A stretch of 64,000 bases of DNA from Actinomycetota bacterium (GCA_020444505.1 JAHLKU010000005.1:1-64000); one strand, 5' to 3'; counted from the stretch's first letter, positions 25,908 to 35,377 are shown. The notes: a model not told the origin generated them from the letters alone. Numbers and translations are program-made.

Positions 25908-27101
25908 TCAGACCACGCCCAGCGACGCCCCCACCCGGGCGAACGCCTCCGCCGCCCGGTCGAGGTCGGTGGGGGAGTGGGCGGCCGACACCATCACCCG
26001 GATCCGGGCCTTGCCGCGCGGCACGGTGGGGAACCCGATGGCCTGGGCGAACACCCCCTCCTCGTCGAACAGGCGGCGTGACAACTCGCGGGCCAGGGCC
26101 ACGTCGCCGAGCATCACCGGGGTGATCGGCGTCTCGCTGTGGCCGAGGTCGAACCCGGCGCCGCGCATGGCCTCCTTGAACCGGGCGGCGTTGGCCCACA
26201 GCCGGTCCACCAGGTCGGTGGACTGCTCCAGGATGCCGACCGCTGCGATGCAGGCGGCGACGTCGGGCGGGGTGACGGCCGAGGAGAACAGGAACGGCCG
26301 GGCCCGCTGCGAGAGCCACTCGATGAGCCGGGCCGAGCCGGCCACGTACCCGCCCACCGCCCCGAACGCCTTCGACATGGTCCCCACCTCCACGTCCACC
26401 CGACCGTGGAGCCCGAAGTGATCGACGATGCCGCGCCCGCCGCGGCCGAGGACGCCCTCGCCGTGGGCGTCGTCCACCATGGTCATCGCCCCGTGGGCCT
26501 CGGCGGTCTCGACGATGCGGTCGAGCGGGGCCAGGTCGCCGTCCATCGAGAAGACGCCGTCGGTGATGACCAGGACCCGGCGCGCCCCAGCGTCGCGCGC
26601 CTCACCCAGTGCCCGGGCGAGGTCGTCCACGTCGGCGTGGCGGTAGATGGAGCGGGATGCCTTGGTGAGGCGCACCCCGTCCACGATGGAAGCGTGGTTC
26701 AGTTCGTCGGAGACCACCGCATCGCCCTCTCCGACGAGCGCGGCGATCGTCCCCAGGTTGGCGGTGAATCCCGACTGCAGCGAGATGGCCGCCTCCACGC
26801 CCTTGAACGCGGCGAGGCGCTGCTCCAGTTCGTCGTGGATGGTCATGGTGCCTGCGATGGTGCGCACCGCACCGGGGCCCACCCCGTACCGCTCCAGCGC
26901 GGCGGTGGCCGCAGCGACCATCCGGGGGTCGTTGGCCAGGCCCAGGTAGTTGTTGCTGCAGAAGTTGAGCACGCTGCGCCCGCCGATGCTGAGGGACGCC
27001 CCCTGGGGGCCTTCGAGATGCCGGATCGTGTTGTACAGGCCCTGCTCGCGCAGCGCCGCCAGCTCCTCGTCGAGGAAGTCGGTCGGGGACGTCATGGTCA
27101 C
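25908..27101 (-). CDS. kbl: Glycine C-acetyltransferase (2-amino-3-ketobutyrate CoA ligase)
   Basis: [54 protein letters not shown] motif; adjacent tdh. Confidence 0.9.
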   Translation of the reverse strand: MTMTSPTDFLDEELAALREQGLYNTIRHLEGPQGASLSIGGRSVLNFCSNNYLGLANDPRMVAAATAALERYGVGPGAVRTIAGTMTIHDELEQRLAAFKGVEAAISLQSGFTANLGTIAALVGEGDAVVSDELNHASIVDGVRLTKASRSIYRHADVDDLARALGEARDAGARRVLVITDGVFSMDGDLAPLDRIVETAEAHGAMTMVDDAHGEGVLGRGGRGIVDHFGLHGRVDVEVGTMSKAFGAVGGYVAGSARLIEWLSQRARPFLFSSAVTPPDVAACIAAVGILEQSTDLVDRLWANAARFKEAMRGAGFDLGHSETPITPVMLGDVALARELSRRLFDEEGVFAQAIGFPTVPRGKARIRVMVSAAHSPTDLDRAAEAFARVGASLGVV

Positions 27102-27102
27102 C

Positions 27103-28170
27103 TCACGGTCGGTAGAGCGGTCCGTCGGCGTCGGCGGGGTCGGGGAACATGACCACCTTGCCCGTCGCGCCCGATTCCATCAGGTCGAAGGCGAGTGCGA
27201 AGTCGTCGAGGCGGAGGCGGTGGGTGACCATCGGCTCCAGGTCGACCTTGCCGCTACGCAGCAGCGCCCGCATGCGGTACCAGGTGTCCCACAGCCGCCG
27301 CCCGACGATGCCGTGGATGGTCGCGCCCTTGAAGATGACCCGGTCGTCGATGTCGAACGAGATCGGCTGCGAGGTGAGGCCCAGCAGCGCGGCCTCCCCG
27401 CCGGGTTTGAGCACCCGCAGTCCCTCGTCGATGGCGGCCGGCGCCCCCGACATCTCGAGCAGCACGTCGACGCCCTCGCCGTCCGTGGCGGCGAGCACCG
27501 CCTCCGCCACGTCCACCCGGGAGGCGTCGAACGTGGCGTCGGCCCCCATCGTCGATGCCATCGCCAAGCGGAACGGCACCACGTCGGTGGCGTACACCGA
27601 GCGCGCCCCGAGCGCCCTGGCCGCGGCGACCGCCATCACGCCCACCGGCCCGCACCCGGTGACCAGCACCTTGCGGCCGTCGACGTCGGGCACCGACACG
27701 GTATGGACGGCGTTGCCGAAGTTCTCCTGGAGCGACGCCACCGACAGCGGCATGTCGGGTGGATCCGGCCAGGCGTTCACGGCGGGCACCGTGACGTACT
27801 CTGCGAACACCCCGTCGCGATGCACCCCCAGGATGCGGGTCTCGGGACACAGGTGGCCCTTGCCGGTGCGGCACCACGCGCACGTCCCGCACACCACGTG
27901 CGACTCCACCGACACCAGCGTCCCGAGGGGCGGGTCGGTCACACCGTCGCCGTGACCCACGACGACGCCGCACATCTCGTGCCCGACGATCAGTGGGGCC
28001 CGCACGTGCACCTGTGCCCAGGGGTCCCAGTTGCGGATGTGGAGGTCGGTGCCGCAGATGGAGGTGGCCTTGACCTCGAGGAGCACGTCTCCGGCCCGGG
28101 GATCGGGGACGGGGGCATCGATCATCTCGAGACCCGGACCGGGGGCCGGCTTCACGATCGCGCGCATCAC
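27103..28170 (-). CDS. tdh: L-threonine 3-dehydrogenase (zinc-dependent MDR)
   Basis: [48 protein letters not shown]; start GTG 28170 or ATG 28167. Confidence 0.85.
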   Translation of the reverse strand: MMRAIVKPAPGPGLEMIDAPVPDPRAGDVLLEVKATSICGTDLHIRNWDPWAQVHVRAPLIVGHEMCGVVVGHGDGVTDPPLGTLVSVESHVVCGTCAWCRTGKGHLCPETRILGVHRDGVFAEYVTVPAVNAWPDPPDMPLSVASLQENFGNAVHTVSVPDVDGRKVLVTGCGPVGVMAVAAARALGARSVYATDVVPFRLAMASTMGADATFDASRVDVAEAVLAATDGEGVDVLLEMSGAPAAIDEGLRVLKPGGEAALLGLTSQPISFDIDDRVIFKGATIHGIVGRRLWDTWYRMRALLRSGKVDLEPMVTHRLRLDDFALAFDLMESGATGKVVMFPDPADADGPLYRP

Positions 28171-28175
28171 CGGTC

Positions 28176-28181
28176 ACCCTA
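28176..28181 (-). promoter_or_regulatory. -10-like TAGGGT upstream of tdh
   Basis: accctA on the plus strand, 5-8 nt from the start codon. Confidence 0.45.
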
Positions 28182-28226
28182 CCCCGGCCGACTCGGCGCC
28201 ACCGCCGCACCCGGCACCATCCCCGA

Positions 28227-28242
28227 TGGGACTTTCGGCCCT
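28227..28242 (+). promoter_or_regulatory. DosR-box-like palindrome TGGGACTTTCGGCCCT (site 6)
   Basis: 57 nt upstream of tdh; closest match to the known Dos-box form. Confidence 0.55.
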
Positions 28243-28248
28243 AGCGAG

Positions 28249-28264
28249 GGGGCCGTTCGGCCCT
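28249..28264 (+). promoter_or_regulatory. DosR-box-like palindrome GGGGCCGTTCGGCCCT (site 7)
   Basis: Second copy exactly 22 bp from site 6 (about two helical turns). Confidence 0.5.
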
Positions 28265-28447
28265 GGAGGCTGAGGTCACACGAGCGGCCCGTTCGCCGCC
28301 CGCACGATGTTCGGACCGGACGGCCGCACGGCGAACCAACGGCCTAGCACTGTGGAGAGGCGACACGTACGCCGTCGGCCGTCCGGTTCGGCGCGTCGGC
28401 GCTCCTCCCTCACGGCTTGACCCGCCCGCCCGGTACCCTTCCGACCG

Positions 28448-30100
28448 ATGCCTCTGCGCCCCGCCGTCCGCCTCTCGCGGCGCATCGCCGCCTGCCTCGC
28501 CCTGGCCGCGGTCCTGGTGACCGCCGCCCCCGCCGCGGCGTCGTCGGGCGTGGCGTCGCTCGACCCCTCGTTCGACTGGTGGATGCCCGATCGCTTCGGC
28601 GTCGACGGGGACCGTGACGGCCTGATCGACCTCCCCAACCGGCGCTCCTACGTGATGGGCGCCACCGACCGGGCATGCGACCCGGGGTGCCCGGACCCCA
28701 CCTTCCCCGTGGTGTTGGAGGCATCCCTCGGCGGCGACGCCGACCCGGCGGCCTTCCCGGTGATCCGGTACGAGTGGACGCTGACACCGGAGGACGGCCC
28801 CGGCCAGACCCACCTCCGCCACGTCCCGACGCTGGTCGCCCGCCTCCCCGAGGGAACCGTGGAGGTCTCGCTGCGGGTGGTCGTCGACCTCTCCTCGGGC
28901 AGCTACGGCGTGCTCACCTCCGGCACCATCGAGGTGTCCGACCTGCTGGTCGTGGCCGTCGGCGACTCCTACGCCTCCGGCGACGGCAACCCCGAGCGCA
29001 GGCGCAACGGTGTCGTCCCGGCGGCGTGGGCCGACGGTGCCGGCAGCCTCGTGGTGGAGGCCGACCACGCCGCCGCCCGACGCTCGTCGGTGGCCTGGCC
29101 CTCCCAGCTCGCCCTGGGCCTGGAGCGGGCCGACCGCCGCAGTTCGGTCACCTTCGTCTCGGTGGCGGCCAGCGGGGCGACCATCGACCGCGGCCTGCTC
29201 GGCGCCCAGAACGGCCGGCTGCCCCGCCCGCAGATCGACCGGGTCGCCGGCCTGGTGGGAGAGCGGGACATCGACCTGCTGCTGGTGTCGATCGGGGGCA
29301 ACGACATCGGCTTCTCCCAGCTCATTGCGGGGCTGGTCGACGCCGACCCGTGGCTCGATCCCATCTGCTACGAGAACGACCTCGAGAACGTGTGGGCGTC
29401 GGTGGGGGACGGCCACTGGGATCGCGCCAGCCACCTGATCTGGCGGATCTCGGATCCGTTCCGGCTCCGCTGCGGCACCGAGCGGAAGGACGAGGGCGCC
29501 CACCTCGCCGGGCTGGATCGGCTCCCCGCCGAGCTCGACCGCCTGGCCGCCGCCATCGCCGATCGCCTCGACCCGCCCCGGGTGCTCGTCGCCGAATACC
29601 CCGACCCGACCGGCCACGGCAGCGGCCCCGAGGCGCGGATCTGCGACGAGATCGTCGGCGACGCCGCCCCACTCGGCCTGCACGAGATCAACCGCGACGA
29701 GCAGCGCCTGGGACGGTCCAACGTGCTCGACCCTCTCAACGCGGCCCTGGAGGCCGCCGCCGCCGGGCACGGGTGGACCTACATCGACGGCGTCGTCGAG
29801 GCGTTCACCGACGGCCACGGCTACTGCGCCGAGTGGCCGGCGTACGCGCCGGAGACGGTCGCCGCGGGGTTCCTGTTCCTCCACGACGCTCTCGACCATC
29901 CCGACGACTGGTACCGCAACGGGGCCATCGGCGGCACGCTGCCGGTTCCGGGGCCCGTCTCGTGGTACCGCACGGCGGGGCAGTCGGTGGCGCTGCAGGG
30001 ACCCGACAGCCGCATCGACACCACCGGCACCATGCACCCCAACGAGCTGGGCCACCTGGCGCTCGCCGCCCTGGCGGCCGCCGCCCTGGGGGAGGGATGA
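28448..30100 (+). CDS. Secreted SGNH/GDSL-type hydrolase
   Basis: Signal peptide; VVAVGDSYASGDGNP, VSIGGNDIGFSQL, MHPNELGHLAL motifs; TACCCT 8 nt before ATG. Confidence 0.8.
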   Translation: MPLRPAVRLSRRIAACLALAAVLVTAAPAAASSGVASLDPSFDWWMPDRFGVDGDRDGLIDLPNRRSYVMGATDRACDPGCPDPTFPVVLEASLGGDADPAAFPVIRYEWTLTPEDGPGQTHLRHVPTLVARLPEGTVEVSLRVVVDLSSGSYGVLTSGTIEVSDLLVVAVGDSYASGDGNPERRRNGVVPAAWADGAGSLVVEADHAAARRSSVAWPSQLALGLERADRRSSVTFVSVAASGATIDRGLLGAQNGRLPRPQIDRVAGLVGERDIDLLLVSIGGNDIGFSQLIAGLVDADPWLDPICYENDLENVWASVGDGHWDRASHLIWRISDPFRLRCGTERKDEGAHLAGLDRLPAELDRLAAAIADRLDPPRVLVAEYPDPTGHGSGPEARICDEIVGDAAPLGLHEINRDEQRLGRSNVLDPLNAALEAAAAGHGWTYIDGVVEAFTDGHGYCAEWPAYAPETVAAGFLFLHDALDHPDDWYRNGAIGGTLPVPGPVSWYRTAGQSVALQGPDSRIDTTGTMHPNELGHLALAALAAAALGEG

Positions 30101-30360
30101 GCGCCCACGCCCCCGATGCGTTCGCAGCCGAGGGGCTGCACCCGACCCGGTGGTCCAACGGGCCCGGCGCCACCTACCCGGCCCATCGGCACGCCTACCG
30201 CAAGGTCCTGGTCTGCACCGAGGGGTCCATCGTCTTCCACACACCAGGGGGCGACGTGGCGCTCGGTCCCGGCGACCGCCTCGACCTGCCGGCCGGCACC
30301 GAGCATCGCGCCACGGTCGGCCCCGGGGGCGTCGTGTGCTGGGAGGCGGCCGCGGACTAG
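30097..30360 (+). CDS. Cupin-domain protein
   Basis: PAHRHAYRKVLVCTEGSIVFHTPGGDVALGPGDRLDLPAGTEHRATV; 4-bp ATGA overlap. Confidence 0.8.
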   Translation: MSAHAPDAFAAEGLHPTRWSNGPGATYPAHRHAYRKVLVCTEGSIVFHTPGGDVALGPGDRLDLPAGTEHRATVGPGGVVCWEAAAD

Positions 30361-30405
30361 TCCGTCGGCGCACCGCAAATGACGACGGCGTGCTACGGAG
30401 CGTGG

Positions 30406-30434
30406 TTGAGCGACCACCCGTAGTGGGTTACGGT
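30406..30434 (+). promoter_or_regulatory. Promoter TTGAGC-N17-TACGGT for 30441
   Basis: -35/-10 hexamers with 17-nt spacer; -10 ends 6 nt before ATG (leaderless geometry). Confidence 0.6.
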
Positions 30435-30440
30435 GTCGCC

Positions 30441-31070
30441 ATGGCATCCACACCCGACCTGCCGACCCGCCGCTGGCCGTTCGTCGTCGGCATCGCCGCG
30501 TTCGCCCTCGCGCTCACCGTCGGCCCGATCATCGCCACCTCCGGCATCGACGCGGGCGGATCCGCCGCGCACTATGCCGCGGGGAACACCGGCATGGTGG
30601 TCGCCAGGGCCGCAGCCGGGTCCGATGCCGCGGCGCCGGCCGCCAATCCCACGGCGATCCCCGCGTTCGTCGAGGTGACCCCCACGACGGCCGCCCCCGC
30701 ACAGGCCGGGGACGACCCGGCGGCGATCGACCGGCCGGCGCCCGCCCCCGAGGAGCCGCTCGACGGGGGATCCATCTCGGTGGCCCTCCAGGTGGAGCCC
30801 CCCGAGCTCGAGGACGGCGACACGGCCCGCTGGACGATCACGGTCTCCAACGACGGCGACGCCTATCTCTGGGGTGTGTACGCCTTCTTCGAGGGCATCG
30901 GCCCGGTGCCCTGCGCCAACCGCCAGCTCGACGTCGGCGCCTCCACCACCTGCACCGCCGACGGTCCCGTGTGGGCGGGCACCCAGGCCTCCACGGCGTG
31001 GGCGACCGCCTGGACGACGCTCCGCATGGTGGAGGGCCAGGCGATCCTCACCTACGACGTCGGCACCTAG
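30441..31070 (+). CDS. Membrane-anchored or secreted hypothetical protein with DUF11-like domain
   Basis: N-terminal TM; LEDGDTARWTITVSNDGDAYLWGVYAFFEG. Confidence 0.6.
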   Translation: MASTPDLPTRRWPFVVGIAAFALALTVGPIIATSGIDAGGSAAHYAAGNTGMVVARAAAGSDAAAPAANPTAIPAFVEVTPTTAAPAQAGDDPAAIDRPAPAPEEPLDGGSISVALQVEPPELEDGDTARWTITVSNDGDAYLWGVYAFFEGIGPVPCANRQLDVGASTTCTADGPVWAGTQASTAWATAWTTLRMVEGQAILTYDVGT

Positions 31071-31103
31071 ACCGGGGCCCGCCCCCGCCGCTACGCTCCC
31101 GCC

Positions 31104-31364
31104 ATGGACCATCGACCTCGCGGCAGGGTCCGCCGATGGGGCGCCGGCGTCCTCGGGCTCTCGATCGTCGCGATCGGCCTCGTCCTGATGCCGCTCCCCG
31201 GCCCCGGGACGGTGATCGTCCTGCTGGGACTGGCCTACCTGCGCAGGGACTACGCCTGGGCGGACCGGATGCTGGCCAGAGTGCGCGGGTGGACCGCCAT
31301 CGCGATCCCCGAGCGCCTGCTGTCCCGGGTCCGGGGCCGCCGCCGCGGCGACGCCGGGCGGTGA
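31104..31364 (+). CDS. PGPGW-family small membrane protein
   Basis: LMPLPGPGTVIVLLGLAYLRRDYAWADRML; TACGCT 6 nt upstream of ATG. Confidence 0.75.
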   Translation: MDHRPRGRVRRWGAGVLGLSIVAIGLVLMPLPGPGTVIVLLGLAYLRRDYAWADRMLARVRGWTAIAIPERLLSRVRGRRRGDAGR

Positions 31365-31368
31365 ACGA

Positions 31369-31869
31369 TCAGAGCCGGCACTCCCACCAGGCGACGTCCC
31401 ACCACCGCTCGAACTTCCACCCCGCCTCGGTCATCAGGCCGCATCGGATGAATCCCGCCGCCTCGAACAGCCGCTCCGATGGAGGGTTCGGCAACGCGAC
31501 CACGGCATAGGCCCGGTGGGCCCCCGCCGCCCGCAGCCGCTCCACGAGCGCGTCCAGCAGCGCCCGTCCCACGCCGCGGCCGGTCTCTCCGGGAGCCACG
31601 TAGACCCCCACTTCGGCCGATCGGTGGTAGGCCGGCTTCGGGCGCACCGGGGCCGACGCGGCCCACCCGACCACCGACCCCTCCCGCTCCGCCACGAGCC
31701 GGATCGTGACGCCGCCCCGCCCGGCAGACCGGACCCAGGCCTCCCGCTGCGGCGCCGGCATGGCGGATGTCTCGAAGGTGGCGTGCGAGGCCGCGGCGTA
31801 GTGGGCGTGGATGGCCCCGATCGCTTCGGCGTCACCGATCGACGCGTCCCGGACCCGGACCCCTGCCAT
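31369..31869 (-). CDS. GNAT N-acetyltransferase (phosphinothricin acetyltransferase-like)
   Basis: VRVRDASIGDAEAIGAIHAHYA, VYVAPGETGRGVGRALLDALVERL. Confidence 0.85.
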   Translation of the reverse strand: MAGVRVRDASIGDAEAIGAIHAHYAAASHATFETSAMPAPQREAWVRSAGRGGVTIRLVAEREGSVVGWAASAPVRPKPAYHRSAEVGVYVAPGETGRGVGRALLDALVERLRAAGAHRAYAVVALPNPPSERLFEAAGFIRCGLMTEAGWKFERWWDVAWWECRL

Positions 31870-31900
31870 CGCCGGACCCTACCGCCGATACCATCGGACC

Positions 31901-33133
31901 ATGCAGCGCTACGACGTCCACCAGATCCGCTCCCGATACCCCGCCTTGTCCGAGGGAGGCCTCCTCGACGGGGCCGTCGACCTCGACGGCCCCGCCGGGA
32001 CCCAGGTGCCTGCGTCCGTCGTCGAGGCGATGGCGGAGGTGCACCGCCGGGGCATCGGCAACCTGGGAGGCGGGTTCCCGCCCAGCGACGCCGCCGAGGA
32101 GATCACCGCCGCCGCCCGCAGTGCGGTCGCCGACCTCTTCAACGCGGGGCCCGACGAGATCGCATTCGGCCAGAACATGACCAGCCTCACCTTCGCCGTG
32201 TCGCGCGCCCTGGCCCGCACCTGGGAGCCGGGCGACGAGGTGGTGGTGACCCTGCTCGACCACGACGCCAACGTCGCGCCGTGGCGTCTGGCCGCCGCCG
32301 ACCGGGGGGTGACGGTGCGGACGGTGCCCTTCGACCCCTCCACCGGCGTCCTCGACCCCGCGGACGTCGCCGCCGTCGTCGGGCCCCGGACGCGCCTCGT
32401 GGCCGTCACCCACGCCTCCAACGTCCTGGGGACGATCCCCGACGTCGCCGCGATCGTGCGGATCGCCCACGACGCCGGTGCGCTGGCGTACGTGGACGCC
32501 GTCCACTACACGCCCCACGGCATCGTCGACGTGGCGGCGCTCGACTGCGACTTCCTGGTCGCCTCGGCCTACAAGTTCTACGGCCCGCACATCGGCGCCC
32601 TCTACGGGAAGGCGGAGTTGCTCGAGGCACTCGATGCCTACAAGGTCGTGCCTGCGCCGGACGAGGGGCCGGAGAAGTGGGAGACCGGCACGCAGAGCTT
32701 CGAGTCGCTCGCCGGGGTACGGGCCGCGGTGGACCATCTCGCCTCCCTCGCCGGCGGAGCCACGCGACGCGACCGGATCACCGCCTCGCAGGGGATCGTG
32801 CGAGACCACGAGTCGGCGCTGATCGGCCGGTTCCTCGAAGGTGCCCGCTCGATCCCCGGCCTCCGGGTGTACGGCATCACCGACCCGGACATGCTGCATC
32901 GCCGCGCTCCCACGTTCTCGGTGGGCCTCGAAGGGGTCGCCCCGCAGGACGCCGTGGCCGTGATGCGCCCGCTGGGCATCAACGTCCGGTCCGGCCACCA
33001 CTACGCCGTGGGCGTGATGGGGCACCTCGGCCTGCTCGAAGGCGGGGGCCTCATCCGTGTCGGGTTCGTGCAGTACACCTCGCCGGAGGACGTCGACCGC
33101 ACCCTCGAAGCCCTGGCGTCGGCGGCGGGCTAG
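31901..33133 (+). CDS. Cysteine desulfurase-like class V aminotransferase
   Basis: MQRYDVHQIRSRYPALSEGG; AYVDAVHYTPHGIVDVAALDCDFLVASAYKFYGPHIGALYG PLP-Lys region. Confidence 0.85.
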   Translation: MQRYDVHQIRSRYPALSEGGLLDGAVDLDGPAGTQVPASVVEAMAEVHRRGIGNLGGGFPPSDAAEEITAAARSAVADLFNAGPDEIAFGQNMTSLTFAVSRALARTWEPGDEVVVTLLDHDANVAPWRLAAADRGVTVRTVPFDPSTGVLDPADVAAVVGPRTRLVAVTHASNVLGTIPDVAAIVRIAHDAGALAYVDAVHYTPHGIVDVAALDCDFLVASAYKFYGPHIGALYGKAELLEALDAYKVVPAPDEGPEKWETGTQSFESLAGVRAAVDHLASLAGGATRRDRITASQGIVRDHESALIGRFLEGARSIPGLRVYGITDPDMLHRRAPTFSVGLEGVAPQDAVAVMRPLGINVRSGHHYAVGVMGHLGLLEGGGLIRVGFVQYTSPEDVDRTLEALASAAG

Positions 33134-34401
33134 GCGCCCCCGGCCGGGTCGGGCCCGTCCCCGGACGCCGCCCGGTAGGTCCACAGGCTGGTCAGGACCA
33201 GCAGCGCCGCCACCGCCAGCAGCACCAGCGAAGCCCCCACGTACACCGGCAGCACCCCGATCGCCTCGCCCAGCAACCCGCCGAGGGCGGCTGCCACCGG
33301 GATGCCGGCCCACGCCAGCGTCCGGGAGGCGGCGATGACGCGCCCGCGCATCGCCTCCGGCGGCAACTGCTGGCGGAGGGTGAAGAACGCGACGTTGGCC
33401 AGCGACACCCCGGTGACCGCCGCCCCGGCCGGCACGGTCGCCACCACGATCGACCACACCGGCGACAGCGAGGCGATCACCGACGAGGCGAGCGCCAGCG
33501 TGAGGAACCCCCCGCCGAGCAGGGCCATGCCGGCGACGAAGGTCCTGCCCAGGCCGAGCACCCTCGACAGCCTCGGCGCCAGCAGCACCCCCGACGTCCC
33601 CACCAGCGCCTGCGCGCCCAGGAACCACCCGACGATGCCCTCGGGGATGTCCAGCGTCTCGGTGGAGAACAGCAGCAGCAGCGCCTCCATCGGCACGAAC
33701 GTCAGGTTCCACACCATCGCGGCGATCGTGGCGGCCCGCAGCCGGCGCTCACCCCACAGGTACCGCAGCCCCGCCGTGAACGACGGCCACCACGGGTCCC
33801 GGGCCGGCGCCGGCCTGGGGCGGGTCTCCACCGGGATGAGGACGAACACCGCGGAGACCAGGAAGGTGACGGCATCCACACCGAACGCCAGGGCGTACCC
33901 GCCGCCCGTGGCGATCAGGAACCCGGCCAGCGGCGGGCCGATCGTCCAGGTGGCGACACCGGCGAACTGCAGGCGGCTGTTCACCACCACCAGGCGGTCG
34001 TCCGGCAACAGGGCGGGGAGCCAGGCCTGCAGCCCGCTGTCGAACAGCACCCCCAGCGACCCGACCAGAAAGGCCACCGCGAACACCGCCAGCACGCTCG
34101 GCGCCTCGGTCGTGGTGGCCAGCGCCAGCAACCCGAAGGCCGCCGCCCGCCCCAGGTCGGCCACCACCAGGGCGCGCCGGATCGACATCCGGTCGAGGGC
34201 GACCCCGGCCGCGAACCCGAACAGCAGCACCGGCAGGGTCTCCGAAGCCATGGTGAAGCCGAGGTCGGAGGCGCTCCCCGTCAGGTACAGCACGTAGAGG
34301 GGGATCGCGAGCAGCGCGATGTTGTTGCCGAGCAGCGAGATCGCCTGCCCGGAGATCACAGCCCAGGCGTTCCGTCCGAGCGGCGGGGTGCGGTCCGGCA
34401 T
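33130..34401 (-). CDS. MFS transporter
   Basis: About 12 TM helices; LYVLYLTGSASDLGFTMASETLPVLLFGFAAGVALDRMSIRR. Confidence 0.85.
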   Translation of the reverse strand: MPDRTPPLGRNAWAVISGQAISLLGNNIALLAIPLYVLYLTGSASDLGFTMASETLPVLLFGFAAGVALDRMSIRRALVVADLGRAAAFGLLALATTTEAPSVLAVFAVAFLVGSLGVLFDSGLQAWLPALLPDDRLVVVNSRLQFAGVATWTIGPPLAGFLIATGGGYALAFGVDAVTFLVSAVFVLIPVETRPRPAPARDPWWPSFTAGLRYLWGERRLRAATIAAMVWNLTFVPMEALLLLFSTETLDIPEGIVGWFLGAQALVGTSGVLLAPRLSRVLGLGRTFVAGMALLGGGFLTLALASSVIASLSPVWSIVVATVPAGAAVTGVSLANVAFFTLRQQLPPEAMRGRVIAASRTLAWAGIPVAAALGGLLGEAIGVLPVYVGASLVLLAVAALLVLTSLWTYRAASGDGPDPAGGA

Positions 34402-34520
34402 GCGGTGACACTACCGGCGGCCCCGCCCGCTCCGATGCGCTCCGGATGGCACCCCGCCGGGTGTGCGGTACCCTTGCCCCAGCGACGCGACGGACGCCAC
34501 GACGAACACGAGGTCCCACG

Positions 34521-34814
34521 GTGCCCAAGACCAGCGAGTTGCCGGAGATGGTGGGGGAGTTCCTCGATCTCTCCAAGCAGTACGTACGCGAGCAGACCAT
34601 CGAGCCCGCCAAGAAGTTGGGGCGGCTCGCCGGATTCTCGTTCGCCGGGGGCTTCGTCCTCGCCCTGGCTGCGATCTTCCTGGCGATCGCCCTCATGCGG
34701 CTGATCGTCGGGGCGCTCCCCGACGGGGTCATGTGGAGCGGCCTCGGCTACATCCTGTCGTCGTTCGCGATGCTCGCCCTGACCGGAATCATGATGTGGG
34801 GTCTGACACGATGA
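34521..34814 (+). CDS. Small holin-X-like actinobacterial membrane protein
   Basis: Two TM helices; GTG start; 4-bp overlap with 34811 CDS. Confidence 0.55.
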   Translation: MPKTSELPEMVGEFLDLSKQYVREQTIEPAKKLGRLAGFSFAGGFVLALAAIFLAIALMRLIVGALPDGVMWSGLGYILSSFAMLALTGIMMWGLTR

Positions 34815-35008
34815 CCGTCCAGAAGTCCGATCTCGAAGCAAAGCTCCGGGAGATCAAGGAGACCGTCGACGAGACCGCCGAGGGAGCGCGTTCCGTCGGC
34901 ATCGCCGTCGCCCTGGCAGTGGTGCTGATCCTGCTCCTGGCGTTCCTGATGGGGCGTCGCAAGGGCAAGCAGGGCTCCGCCCGGGTCGAGGTCTACCGGC
35001 TGGGCTGA
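34811..35008 (+). CDS. Small single-TM hypothetical protein (65 aa)
   Basis: ATGA overlap with upstream ORF; amphipathic N-terminus then TM. Confidence 0.6.
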   Translation: MTVQKSDLEAKLREIKETVDETAEGARSVGIAVALAVVLILLLAFLMGRRKGKQGSARVEVYRLG

Positions 35009-35011
35009 GCC

Positions 35012-35242
35012 TCAGCCCTCGATCGTGATCCCGTCGCCGGGTGAGTCGTCTGCGCCGAGGAGCCTGATGCGCACTGCGTCGCCCTTCCGCAGGGTGCGGG
35101 CGTAGAGCAGCTCTCGGTCGGAGCGGTAGCGGCGGCGCACCCACCCCATCGCGAGCAGCACCGCGCCGAGCCCGGTGAGGGCGGTGTTCCCCTTCCGTGC
35201 GCCCCCGAAGAGCGCCCTCGAGCCCTGTTTGATCAGATCCAC
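35012..35242 (-). CDS. Small membrane protein, hypothetical
   Basis: GTG at 35242 preceded by TAGGAT with 7-nt gap; alternative GTG at 35248. Confidence 0.5.
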   Translation of the reverse strand: MDLIKQGSRALFGGARKGNTALTGLGAVLLAMGWVRRRYRSDRELLYARTLRKGDAVRIRLLGADDSPGDGITIEG

Positions 35243-35275
35243 GGCCACGATCCTACCGGCCCTAGAGTGGCGGCC

Positions 35276-35377
35276 ATGTTCCGCAACCGCGAACGCATGG
35301 TCAAGGTGCTGACGGTCGTGATCGCCGTGGCGGTGCTGCTCAGCCTGGTCCTGCCGTTCCTGGTGTCCGGTCAGTGA
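35276..35377 (+). CDS. 33-aa single-TM peptide MFRNRERMVKVLTVVIAVAVLLSLVLPFLVSGQ
   Basis: TAGAGT 7 nt before ATG; stop overlaps trmI GTG (GTGA). Confidence 0.65.
   Translation: MFRNRERMVKVLTVVIAVAVLLSLVLPFLVSGQ

Noticed and set aside
31516-34704. 1062-aa plus-strand ORF spanning GNAT, desulfurase and MFS genes
   Set aside because: Arg/Pro-rich out-of-frame reading across three real genes on both strands.
34521-34814. Holin-like protein as sign of prophage
   Set aside because: Two-TM holin-X-like proteins are common chromosomal actinobacterial genes; no neighbouring phage genes.
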